Below are positions 24,101 to 34,894 of a DNA stretch of 64,000 bases, piece by piece. The stretch's first letter is position 1; every line of letters begins with the position of its first letter. The DNA lies in assembly GCA_038502055.1 (NCBI GenBank), contig JAXRKN010000038.1, positions 5,642,001-5,706,000 on the forward strand, in the 5' to 3' direction. The notes under the pieces are model-generated. The model ran no database searches, was not told the DNA's origin, and worked only from the letters and a program-made list of their open reading frames with translations. The translations under genes were made by a program, and so were the position numbers. The DNA comes from Tanytarsus gracilentus (lineage: Eukaryota > Arthropoda > Insecta > Diptera > Chironomidae).

Positions 24101-26141
24101 TTTACGTGAATAAATTTTCAACGGATTGAATTTTTATATTTATTTTTGCTGAAATAACAAAAATACGAAATTTTCGTAAAAATTATAACTCGATACCTGA
24201 TGAAGTATTTACAAATTGTCATAAATTTCACTACCACAGGATTACTTGGGTGCGATAATAGTTTTCATTGCCATTCTAACGGCTCTGATAACCAGCTATC
24301 TGTTGCCAAATGAAGCCTCACCGTCACTCGTCGCCATGGCCCTCCAGTATACGCTCTTGATACCAATTTATTTGAACTGGGTCGTCCAATTATCAGCAAA
24401 TATGGAAATGTATTTTGGAGCTTGCGAGCGCATAAGTTATTGCATTGAGAATGGCAATCAGGAAGAAGCAGCGAGTGCTGGCAAAACAATGCAAGCATGT
24501 AAATATACAAAGCTCTCTCTCCCTCACATGTATCATTACAATTTATTTCGTTTTCAAGATGAATCATTGCCCGCAAAGTGGCCACAGTATGGGAACATCG
24601 AATTCCGTCTCGTTTCACTAAAGTATGTGAATCAAAATGATTGCATAATAAAGGATTTGAGCATCAACATTCCTGCAGGACAGCGAGTGAGTATGCGATA
24701 TAAATCTCTCCCTTCAATTTACTCTCAATAGCCAGCTGCATTGTGCTTAAGTGTGTATGAGTGAAATTTATCGCAGCATCGACAGTTGGATAATGCATTT
24801 ATCTCTCTAACTCACTTCTTTTTCTTCTTGTATGTGAATGATTGTTGGGAATACACTTGAAGCTTTCTTTACAGCGCTCTTCCTATGAAATTCTGCTCTT
24901 TTTTTCGCTCTCTTGCTTCACTCACCATGTAATTTATGGTGGGAGTTTGCAGGCATTAAATTTCATTATAGTGTAACCGTTACAAAACGATTTATGCTCA
25001 TGGAACGCTTAATCGAATCAAAAAGAAAAGCAGCAAGGGGTCGGACACTCTCGAATTTTAATTGATTTTTTAAAAATTATTTTAACTGATTTTTTCATAA
25101 CTTTATTAAAATTTAAAACTTAAATTTTTTTCACTGTTCTGCCCCTGCATAAAAAAATCACATTATGAAGAGTGTGTCTATTACAATTATAGTAAATGTT
25201 CTCTGTTGAATGGACGAGAGAGAGAGCAGAAATATGACATTATGATGGTCAATTCTCTAGTCATTAATTAAATGGTCATGTATGTGCTTTTAACCCCTAA
25301 TTCAAGATTGGCATATGTGGCCGAACGGGATCGGGCAAGTCCTCATTGGCGAATTCTCTCTTTGGCGTCGTCGAGATCAATAGCGGTCAGATCTTCATTG
25401 ACAGCATTGACATATCAAAGATTCGCATGACTGAACTCCGTTCCAGGCTATCAATTATTCTGCAAGAAGATGGAATTTTGTTTCAGAGTACAGTGCGAGA
25501 AAATCTCGACCCACATTCACGCTTCTCCGACATGGAACTATGGAAGTGTTTAGAGACGGTGCATCTTAAAGGGTTGATTTCATCGCTACCAAATAAATTG
25601 GGTAAAATTCCATTTTGCACATTTTCGCATCATTGAATTTTTCCATCCATTCATTCCACAACAGACACATGCTTCAGCGAGAGCGGTGCCCTCTTAAGTT
25701 TCGGTCAGCGCCAGCTTTTCTGTACGAGCGTTTTGTATTATTTATTTAGTTCGGACTGATAAAGCTGTCTTTGCTTCTAGGTTTAGCTCGAGCAGTTCTC
25801 AAAGGATCTTCCGTTTTGGTTTTGGATGAGGCAACATCGAATTTGGACTACGAAACGGAACTTCTCTTTCTAAATGCAGCCAATAATGCATTCAAAGGCA
25901 AAACTGTAATTACGATAGCTGTAAGTTTCTGAGATTACTTTCTAGCTCGAAATATTTTATTTATTTTTAACTTTCTCTCGCACAGCATCGCTTATATTCC
26001 CTTCTGGACTACGATCGTGTAGTAATTATGGAGAATGGAAAAATAATTGAGGATGGTAATCCGAAGGAATTAAAGGCGAATCCCTCTAGTACTTTTACGA
26101 CCATGCTCAATGCAAGCGATTTATCTAGCAAACGGAAGTGA
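12156..26141 (+). CDS. Sur: Sulfonylurea-receptor-type ABC transporter (ABCC family)
   Basis: 27 exons, about 1975 aa: 12156-12262, 13686-14137, 14417-14449, 14526-14674, 15066-15302, 16356-17012, 17187-17324, 17853-18015, 19120-19998, 20100-20205, 20390-20651, 20768-20905, 21120-21241, 21301-21418, 21610-22031, 22179-22297, 22384-22598, 22875-23096, 23153-23310, 23489-23544, 23661-23800, 24240-24498, 24559-24686, 25307-25601, 25665-25721, 25781-25920, 25986-26141. All phases agree. Domains: TMD0 (1-250), TMD1 (270-720), charged linker (720-900), NBD1 (905-1130), serine/arginine linker, TMD2 (1395-1700), NBD2 (1730-1960). NBD1: GKSGSGKSS, LSGGQ, VIILDDAFSSLD. NBD2: GRTGSGKSS, LSFGQRQLFCLARA, VLVLDEATSNLD, TIAHR. 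SURs regulate K-ATP channels; their transport activity is unclear. The similarity to SUR (HFSETFLGLTTIRAYNQE; IGICGRTGSGKSS) is strong. Exon 1 is inferred: it encodes a hydrophobic segment after an N-glycosylation site (NFS), and its phase fits exon 2. Confidence 0.88.
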
Positions 26142-26298
26142 GCAATTAAATATTAATGAGAAAATTCGCTTGATGTATGTGCAGTGAACGGTCCACTGCA
26201 TATCGGTAATGAAAACATATCACATGTCATAATTGCAGATTGCATTTAAATTAAATTGTTTAAAAATTTACTTATCGTCGGCTTGTAAATTATTTCGT

Positions 26299-26326
26299 AA
26301 TAAATATTTCATTATCACACAATAAA
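26299..26326 (+). terminator. Sur poly(A) signals
   Basis: Two AATAAA hexamers (26299-26304, 26321-26326) lie about 160-180 bp after the Sur stop codon. They are the nearest downstream signals in the right orientation. Confidence 0.55.
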
Positions 26327-29300
26327 GCATGAATTGTAATTACTTTCATAAATTAAGGCAGTTACAAATTGGTAATTGAATCAATTATTTATTTTTTTAC
26401 AGCATTAATAACATTTTGTAGTGTGACATGCCCAAAAACATTGTTAAACGACACTCATTGTGAACTCGAATAAAATTTATTTATTCGAAACATTTAAAAA
26501 AATTGAAGACGAGGTCATGAAATGAAAATGTCAGCGAGAAAATGAAATTTATTTGACGACGAATTGTATTGAAAGCCCTTAATTTATGGCCATTATATTG
26601 TTATAGTGCCATCGCAGATAAAGTGATTATGTGAGTCAACCAGAGAGAGAAAAAATAATTAAAAAGGTCAACGACATTTTCAGAATATAAAATATTTCGA
26701 GTTTAATTTTTTAAATCACATGCTTAACTTTTATTAAAATTTATCTCATCGAGGAAAAACTTTTTTTTTTCAATAAAAATTATAAGATAAATTTACACAG
26801 AGCTTTATAGTGCTGATAAATTATTTATCAATAAATGAAAAGCTTTTAAATATTCAATTTAAAGTTTTCATATTTATTATTGCCGGATGGGGTTTTACTC
26901 CCTTAAGATTCACTGAGTAAATTTTCTGTACTCTTTCAGCACTACCGAGAAGGATCGTCTTAATTCAATTCAATCTTCTTTTTATCATATTGTAAGTATA
27001 AAGAAGTTAAAAATGTGCAATATGGAGAAGAAGAAGCTAATAAATTGGCAAAATTCAAGAAAATTTATTGATTCTTACAACTGCAAGGATGCAGACTTTG
27101 TAAGCTCGTTACATTTGTACACTCGACAATGAACTAGAGTGAATAAGAAGAGCAAAAAATGGGAAACGATGAAAAAAATTTATGTTCAAAAGAAAAAGTA
27201 ATTGGAAGTTTTAATAATTTTCCTCAAGATAGTTTTTTCAATGTGATAACTCGTCATTAATGTAAACAACGTAAATTCAAAAGCAAATGCAGTTTTATTC
27301 ACTTTGAATTTTGATTTAAATGAAAGGAGAAAATTGTAACTATGTGAAGAGGCAAAGAAGGGAAAAAGAGTTGACAGACGAAATGGATTTAATTTTAATG
27401 AAAGAAATTCATGCAAGAGCAAACAGTAACTTATTGTTCATTGCTGGAAGTCTGCAAATTTAACTTTTCTCTGAAAAATGTACTTTGCAATAAAACAGAA
27501 AATCCAATTAACGAGTTGAGGAAAAAAATTCCAAGCTATTCAACTTTTATCGCGGTGGTTTAAAAAGTTTAATATTTACAGTTTGCTAATTTTAGTTAAT
27601 TGAAAACTGTTAAATAGCAAATGTTGATGAAAATTTAATTTAAACTTTTAATTAATTAACTCAAATTGGAACTTTGAAAATAATTTACAGTGTTAATTTT
27701 TCACATGCTTATTTTGGAAACAGAAAATATTTGAGGTCTAAAAAATCTCAAAATTTTTAATTATTTATCGAATTCAAATCTCAATAAATCAATTTCCATC
27801 CAAAAAACGAATAATTTTCACACACTCTGTTTGAACCCTTCAATTATTTTCATACATGACAGCATGTTTTATGACTTAACCACTATTTGTCAAAAAGAAA
27901 TCATCAATCTATTTATAGCCATTTATGTATTGACTGATGATGGGAAGCATCACATAATTTTCTCTCACCACACTGTTAGAAATTTCAGAATCAACTTTTA
28001 AGAGAGTGAAATTGGATAATAAAGAGAATTTACACTGTTAAAAATTTTGACTTCATTAATTTTTTCTCTCATTTCTTCCAAAGCTCTCTCACTCTCTTTC
28101 TCTCACAAAAGTTTGAGAGAGCTTTTAACGGATGACAAACAAAACAATTTTATGAACATAAATACTCGTAAAAAGTGAAAATTAAAACGAATGCTGTTGG
28201 GAAATTAAAGACAATCTCAAAAATTATTACTTGATTTTAAAACAGGTATGAAATTCAACATTTTACAATCAAACCTTAAAAATCTTAAATCTTAATCTGA
28301 GAAAATATTATCATGTCTCATGTCGTTTGGAGAATTAAAATAAATTGAGATATCTTAACGGTTCAATTATGAGGAAAGAACTCGTAACATTCTTATGTGC
28401 CATTAGCATTCATTAACGCACAACATAAAAAGTGTTTTTGAAATATTTACTTTATTCTCAGCTCACTTACTCATAAACCTACCGAGAAATCAACAAGAGG
28501 TAATTGAGTTATATCAGTTCAAACATTTGCATTTTAGCTTACGGCCCATTTTCAGGAGAAAAATATTTTCCTTTAAAACTTTGGTGGGAAAATGACTTAA
28601 AAATCTTTAATAGACGATGTAAATTCAATGTAATGCCAGAATTACAAAAAAGCAATATAAAAAACTTATTAACCTTCTTTAGAAATTTAATTTTTTTATA
28701 TTAAAATTCTACAAAAAATGTTGGGCTTAAAAATTATAATTACAAATTTGTTAACAAGTTGATATTAGATAAATTATTGTTTTAGATCATGTTTAAATTT
28801 TCATAATTATAAAATAATTTCTCTAATTTTTTGTTCTAATTACCAATTAAGTCAATTTTTTATAATTTAAACCAAACCATTATGCGACTTTTAAATATTT
28901 TCCATAACCTTAAATTCTCAAGAACTTAAATTAAATTTGCTTTAATTTTAAACAAACTCAAAGAAAAGATTTTTTTTAATATAATCAAATCTTTTTAGAA
29001 CTTGAATGTTTTTTTAAAAAGAACTACACAAAAAAATATCAGCGTACGGAATGGATGTAATATAATCAAGTTTCATGATTTTACATTTTCAACAGATGCC
29101 GTATAACCCATCGAGGGTATGAGAAAGAAATGTATAAATTTTACATTTATTCGATCGATGTGTATGCGTTTCACAAAAAAATCATAAATTATTTATTTGC
29201 TGACTATATCAAATGTCTGACAGTAGCTTTTCATGTTTTCTTACAAACGGCTCCGTGGTGTACTGTTAAAAATGGAAAAATGTGTAGCTCTTTAATCGGA

Positions 29301-30084
29301 TTATCGAATGGATCAAAATCTGTTGTGAGCTTGCTACTTTAAACTTCGTAGGTTTAGACTTCTTAGGAAAGATCTAGAAACAGAAAGCTATAAAAAGATA
29401 AGTGTCATTCTATAGATAAGCTCAGTTGCGATTTAAATAGCAATATTCTCTTTATGCGCATAAAACTCTTCGGCAATTGCACTTAAAATGTCTGTTTATG
29501 GCCCGCCTCGCATTTTTCTTCAACGATAACGATTAGAGACTTTTTTACGAGTCAGTGTGTCATTGAAAAAATGAAAATGATAAAATCGTGAAATTTTTTC
29601 CATGTTTACATATGAAATTTGTCCTGAAATAAAGGCATATAATAAAAATATTTATGAGCCCTCTAAAAGACAGCGACAGACATTGTTAAATATGCAAGAA
29701 TAAAATGTATCATCACCCGCATACTGATAACATGCTATATCACGACCAATTAAATGCTCTATGTTGTTCGGTAATTACTTTCGACTCAATGGATTTAGTC
29801 GCCAATCTTTATGTGATTCAAATGAGCTTCCATTAAATTTGTGCTGTTATTTATTATTCATGGCTGAACTTCATTATATTTTTTTTGTTCGCACAAAAAC
29901 ATGAAAATGTGCACTTTGTAAATAAAATGATTATAGATTTGATTATTGACTGGTTTCGATTTTATTTTCTCGCTTAATTTAAAATGACAATAAATACTGA
30001 AAATTCAATTTGGCGACAACTAACGAGAATTTTAAAACAAATTATTTAATTACATAATTTTTTTTAGTGGCTGCTGGGCAAAAA
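26327..30084. other. Intergenic region between Sur and Pkg21D 3' ends
   Basis: About 3.8 kb, very AT-rich. Only short open frames are present, with no recognisable protein family and no splice-consistent exon set. A TTTATT at 29961-29966 is a likely minus-strand poly(A) signal for Pkg21D. A short inverted repeat around AGCTCTCTC/GAGAGAGCT occurs near 28080-28130. I see nothing else supportable. Confidence 0.6.
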
Positions 30085-33000
30085 TTAAAACTCTGAATCC
30101 CATCCACTGGACTCGTCGGGCGGTTCGTCTCTTTCATCTGGATAGTCGTCGAAATTCGACATGTCAGTGTTATTTTTCACGGGCAAAATCAATGGAGCTG
30201 TCATTTTGCGTGCTTCCAATCGATCAAAATCGAAATCAGAGAACCATGTTTGTGCTTTTATGTCCTTAATGCCACTCTTCTGCACGCCCAACCGCTCCGA
30301 TGGCGCTTGCCGACATAATCGCTTGATCAAAATTTGAGCTTTTTTCGGAATTTTTTGTGACAATTGAATGCAATCGATGCCACGCAATATTAGATTGTAC
30401 GTTTGCATCTGCTCTTTGCCTCGAAAAGGTGGTTTTCCCATTAGCAACTCATGAATTAAAATGCCTGTTAATTTTGTACTTTCATAGTATAATGAGGAAA
30501 CTTTTTGGCAACATATTTCGTATAAAATGAATAATAAATTACCCGACAAATGTACCCACCTAAACTCCACACGTCAACACTGTGATCATGGCCTTTGTTA
30601 ACAATAATTTCCGGCGCAACGTACTGTTGAAAAAAAAATGAGAGCAAAAAAAAGTTGAATAATTTTTTTTTGTTAAAATTCTGTCAAACCTCAGGTGTGC
30701 CGGCAAAAGTCCATGTTTTAGTTCCTGGCTTAATAAATTTTGCAAAACCAAAATCCACCTGAAAATTAGGAAGGAAGGGAGTTTATGGTATGTTAATAAA
30801 TTATGTTTGTGCGTACGAGAGTTTTGCCACTAATTCAATTAGAGTAAATGTGGAGGTCGTCGAGGTTTGATGACTAAATTCATTAAATATGAATAAATCA
30901 TAAACTGCTGAATTGTTCAATGAAATTCGCTTTTTACTCACCAACTTAATATATCCGCTCGAGTCAAGCATCAAATTTTCAGGCTATCAATAAGAAAAAT
31001 TGCAAAGAGTAAAATGTGAAAAAATCAATGCTGATTTCGTCAAACCTTCAAGTCTCGATAGATGATGTGCTTCGAATGGAGATATTCTAGAGCACAAACA
31101 ACGCATGCTGTCATAAATTTTGATATTTTCTCATCGAAAAACTTATACTTCTGTAAGACTGTCCAAACATCGCCGCCCATGCATGGTTCCAAAAGATAGT
31201 AGAGATACTTTCGATCTCGATATGTTTTGTATAATCTGATTTATGAGGCAATATGAAAAAAATGAAAATATTAGATTAACGACGTCGTATAAGAAGTTTT
31301 ACTATCGCTACTATCATCGTTGTAATATTTACAAGGTTCGATGTAGAAATGGGTTAAGTCATTGACTTCGAAGTAAAAACTTTGTTTAACCTGATTTTTT
31401 GTAAATTGTCAGTTGTATATCAAATTTTGAGGTTATGAAAAATATAACCTAAATTTTCTCAAAACTGACCAATTTCTACGCCTTTCTATCCACTCATTTT
31501 AGTTAACTGAATGCCATTAAAGTTATTGGAAAATATTAAAAATTATGATACTACATCATCGTCCATAAAATGATAGAGAGGATTAAATTTTCAATTACAA
31601 ACTGAACATAGGAGGTATTAGAGCTGTGAAGAGAAATCACTGTACTATTACCTAACGATAAATGAACTGTTGCATGCAAATAAAATTTCCTTCTCGTTAT
31701 AAGCATGCTCCTGTTGCTGCTGCTGTAGCATTTCGACTTTTTTCAAACACTTGAGTGCGAAAGTTGTTTTAATTTTGTATTGAACGAGCTCGACTCTACC
31801 GAAACCACCCACGCCGAGTGTTCCAACTCTCTTCAGTTCACTCAACTGAATGTTAATGTATTCATTTTTATTTGACGCCCGTCGAACTTTCGAGAAAGAT
31901 TGATCAACAACTTTTAGATTCCTAATCTTTTCCAAGCCACCAAGGTAAGTCTCAAATGCACTGCGAAAGAAAGAGAGGAAAAAAGTGAAAATGATTCGGG
32001 TCATTTTGTTCACTCTACAAAACAACACGACGTAGAAAATTAATTAAAAAAATTTGTTGTTTACTTTCGATCAAGTGTTAAACAATCTGTTCCATGGGGT
32101 GGGTTCGCAATGATGCTAGCAAGACGTTTATCTTGATGTATGAGAGCTTGTTCGCCAAAGTACGCTCCCTTCTTCAGAATGCCAACTAGTCGCTGTCCAT
32201 TCTCGTCGTTCTTTATCACGTTAACGCTTCCACTGCGAATTATGTAGAATTTATCGCCAGGATCTCCTTGACGAATGATGTTGGATGCAGCGGGAAAATA
32301 TTCGCGTTTCAGCAGATCAGAAATCTTGTTGAGAACGACTAATGGCAAATCCTTCAGCACTGACACAGACGATAGGAATTTTATATTCTCCTCACGCTCA
32401 CGGCGCCCACAGCTCATCATAATTTTCTGGAAAACTTTTCTCTCCAACGAGAACACTTTGCAACTTGTAAGTGCTGAAATAATCCTAATTATCCTAATTA
32501 TCCTAATTATCCTAATTATTTCTAATTATTTTTTTAATTTTTTAATTTTTTTTGATAATTAGATAATTAGATAATTAGAATAATTAGATAATTAGGATAA
32601 TTAGGATAATTAGAATAATTAGTTGAAGTTGTCGCGCAGCGACAACCCATTTCCTAATTATCCTAATTATGCTAATTATTCTAATTATTCTAATTATCAC
32701 TTTTTTTTGTACCGCTGATAAAAATAGCCATTTGGGATGGGTGGGTGGGTATACGCTGTCGAATAAGTGAGATGTGTGTGAAACTTTTATTTAATAAAAT
32801 CACTTGTAAATCACAAGATTAAATAAATATTTTTACTCGAAAATGTCGATAAGAGTTGCACAAATTGAATTTAATTCGAGTTGATTCATTTACAGCTGTC
32901 AATCACTGATAACACAACCACCAAAGATTTTAATTTTCTTCTGTTTACTATTGACACTTTTCGCCTCAAAAAAGAAAAAGATGCGAAAAGAAAAAGATGT

Positions 33001-34569
33001 GAAAAGTTAAACCCCCCTCCCTTTCAAAATTTCAATGGCGGTTACGTTAACCGCAACAATTTCATTCGAGCGGTGAAAAAAAAAATAATTAGGAATAATT
33101 AGGAATAATTAGATAATTAGGAATAATTAGGAATAATTAGAATAATTAGGAATAATTAGGATAATTAGGATAATTAGGAATAATTCATCGTGGAATCACT
33201 TTGCAACTTGTAAGTGCTGGATGACAGATGAAAGGAAATAAAATTAATTAATTAATTTAGAACGTCATGAGGGTGTTTTTTTTGGGGGAAAATTCTCTTT
33301 AATTATGTGTTACCTCGAATGGATGCGAATCGTTTTGCTTTGTATAAAATTGAAAGCTCTCCGAAACTGCAAATGAAAGAGTGAGAGAAAAAAGCATTAA
33401 TCAAAGGTAAAGTTTCTATCTAAAAGTGAACGGATACACTTACGGAAATTGCTATTTAGTTAATTTCACGTAGTTTGAACAAACTTACACAACAGACGGT
33501 CCAAATGTCTTAATTGATTCGCCATTTTTGATCACCTCAAATAGTCCTTCGGCAGAGACATAAAGGAAATTTCCGGCTTCACCTTCATTGATAATGAAGC
33601 TATTCTCATCGTAGGACTCGAACGTCATAGCATGGACGACCGTCTTTATTGACTCGTTATCCAGAATGCTACACAGAAAGTTATTTGAGACTATGGCAGC
33701 TGCTATCATCTTTTCAGTGCTGTAATCGAAAACCAATGAAATGGAAAACTTTACACCATTATGCAGGAAGGTTTCAAAACTTTTGTAAATTTTTAAGTTT
33801 TAATCTTATGAAAATTTTTATATTTTCCAAATCTTTTTGTCCACTCTTTAGAGTCAATAAAAAAAGTTGTTCCATCCCCTTTTATCTTGCAACAGTTTGA
33901 TCGACATCAACTTACTTTTTATCCTTGGGAAAACTTTTAATTTCAAAATCTTCGATTTCCTCGTTTTTAATTTTTTCCGATATTACGCCTTCCTTTCTCG
34001 CCGTCGAAATGGCTCCACTGTTCAATTCATCAATTTTAATTTCGTTCTCGTGATTGTTTCCATCAGCATTTCGTTTGTTTTCAATTAGATGTGAATTCAT
34101 TTCATCAGCCTCATCATCACTGCTATAGTCTTCGTGATTTCCCCTGAGAACTGGCGATGGTGTCGATTCAATGAAATTAATATTGATATTGGGTTGTTTG
34201 TGCATTTTGCGAATTGGGATTGGCGATTGCTGCGGTGAAAAGTCGGCCTCAAATGGTGGCTGCGGAGGCTCTCTCGTAGGCGGCAGTGGAATATTTAATG
34301 GAATGTGAATAATATTGCTATTAAATATTCCATCATTGATTGAATCAAATCCCGATTCACTTCGCTCACTTTTCATCGTATGATCGGCATCATGTGGCGC
34401 TACCGCAGACGACGACGATTGCGAATGCCATACGCGGTATTTCTGTTTAGATATATAATATTTTGTTTCATTTAATAAACACAATGTTAGAGTGCGATTA
34501 GTCAGCGTCGTGCGGCATTGCACTCGGCCTGTTATCGCGAAGGAAAGCGCTCACACTTGACTTAGACAT
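30085..34569 (-). CDS. Pkg21D: cGMP-dependent protein kinase, Pkg21D type
   Basis: Eleven exons: 34569-34555, 34442-33916, 33719-33489, 33366-33314, 32473-32065, 31960-31652, 31235-31046, 30983-30942, 30758-30690, 30623-30560, 30464-30085, giving 762 aa. Order: a Pro/Asn-rich N-terminus; pseudosubstrate-like ARKEGVISE (near residue 155); cGMP site A with FGELSILYKAKRFASI; site B with IIRQGDPGDKFYIIRSG and YFGEQALIHQDKRLASI; kinase domain with GVGGFGRVELV, FALKCLKK, YRDLKPENL, DFGFAK, TWTFAGTPEYVAPE; C-tail ending EPPDESSGWDSEF. cGMP binding releases autoinhibition. Motifs such as GILIHELLMGKPPF and the EPPDE-SGWD tail fit Drosophila Pkg21D better than foraging. The activation loop has FAGTPEY rather than FCGTPEY. 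No leucine-zipper heptads are seen at the N-terminus. Exon 32473-32065 has a mobile-element-like insertion immediately upstream. The five-codon first exon is tentative. Confidence 0.88.
32454..32476. repeat. Direct repeat copy 1 (exon-proximal) flanking the insertion
   Basis: 23 bp identical to 33197-33219. Read on the minus strand it begins CAGCACTTACAAG and ends GCAAAGTG. Its first three bases supply the AG acceptor of the Pkg21D exon that starts at 32473, and the other 20 bases are that exon's first bases. Confidence 0.85.
32477..33196. mobile_element. Foldback-type non-autonomous insertion with minisatellite inverted ends
   Basis: A 720-bp insert bounded by an exact 23-bp direct repeat (32454-32476 and 33197-33219). 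Its left end (about 32483-32518) is tandem CCTAATTAT and its right end (about 33086-33182) is tandem ATAATTAGG, the reverse complement, so the ends form long inverted repeats of short units. A second inverted pair inside (about 32555-32621 and 32652-32697) flanks a GC-rich perfect hairpin: GTTGTCGC (32628-32635), loop GCA, GCGACAAC (32639-32646). The remaining 32701-33085 is unique and codes for nothing recognisable. The architecture recalls Drosophila FB foldback elements, but no family is recognised. Confidence 0.7.
33197..33219. repeat. Direct repeat copy 2 (ancestral acceptor) flanking the insertion
   Basis: Identical 23 bp on the far side of the insertion. On the minus strand it is preceded by a good pyrimidine tract (TTTCCTTTCATCTGTCATC), so this looks like the original intron end and exon start. 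Splicing here would run into the insert and hit an in-frame TGA about eleven codons in, so the other copy must be used for a full protein. Confidence 0.8.
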
Positions 34570-34801
34570 TAATCAAATACAATTATCAGTAAACTGTTGA
34601 AAATGATTTGTTATATTACATCGTTCACAGTCACTTTAAAACTTATTGTGTATTATGGTATTTGCTCATTTTCTTACTGCTTACTGATAAGAGGGTCGCG
34701 AGGAAAATATTTAGCTTATGCAAAGCGCACCGTGTGATGGCAATTGATTGAGGATTATTTTGAGACAAATTTAAAATTTTAACAGGACAATTTTTACTAA
34801 C

Positions 34802-34894
34802 ACTCGTGTACACATTTTCACCGTCCTGTGGAAGCACACCCGATAGATCATATGATCCTGCGACACGTCTGAAAAGCTTCCCGAAACATGCCAT
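34802..34894 (-). CDS. Pkg21D: Possible alternative first coding exon of Pkg21D
   Basis: An open 31-codon exon starts with ATG at 34894 (MACFGKLFRRVAGSYDLSG...) and ends before a GTTAGT donor. Its phase (0) matches the Pkg21D exon that begins at 34442. It would replace the five-codon first exon at 34569-34555 and give an N-terminus with an early cysteine and basic residues, compatible with lipidation or membrane contact. The evidence is only phase, position and an acceptable donor. It could be chance. Confidence 0.35.

Noticed and set aside
28080..28130. Short AGCTCTCTC...GAGAGAGCT inverted repeat as a hairpin RNA gene
   Set aside because: The arms are only about 11-14 bp of simple-sequence composition, expected by chance here.
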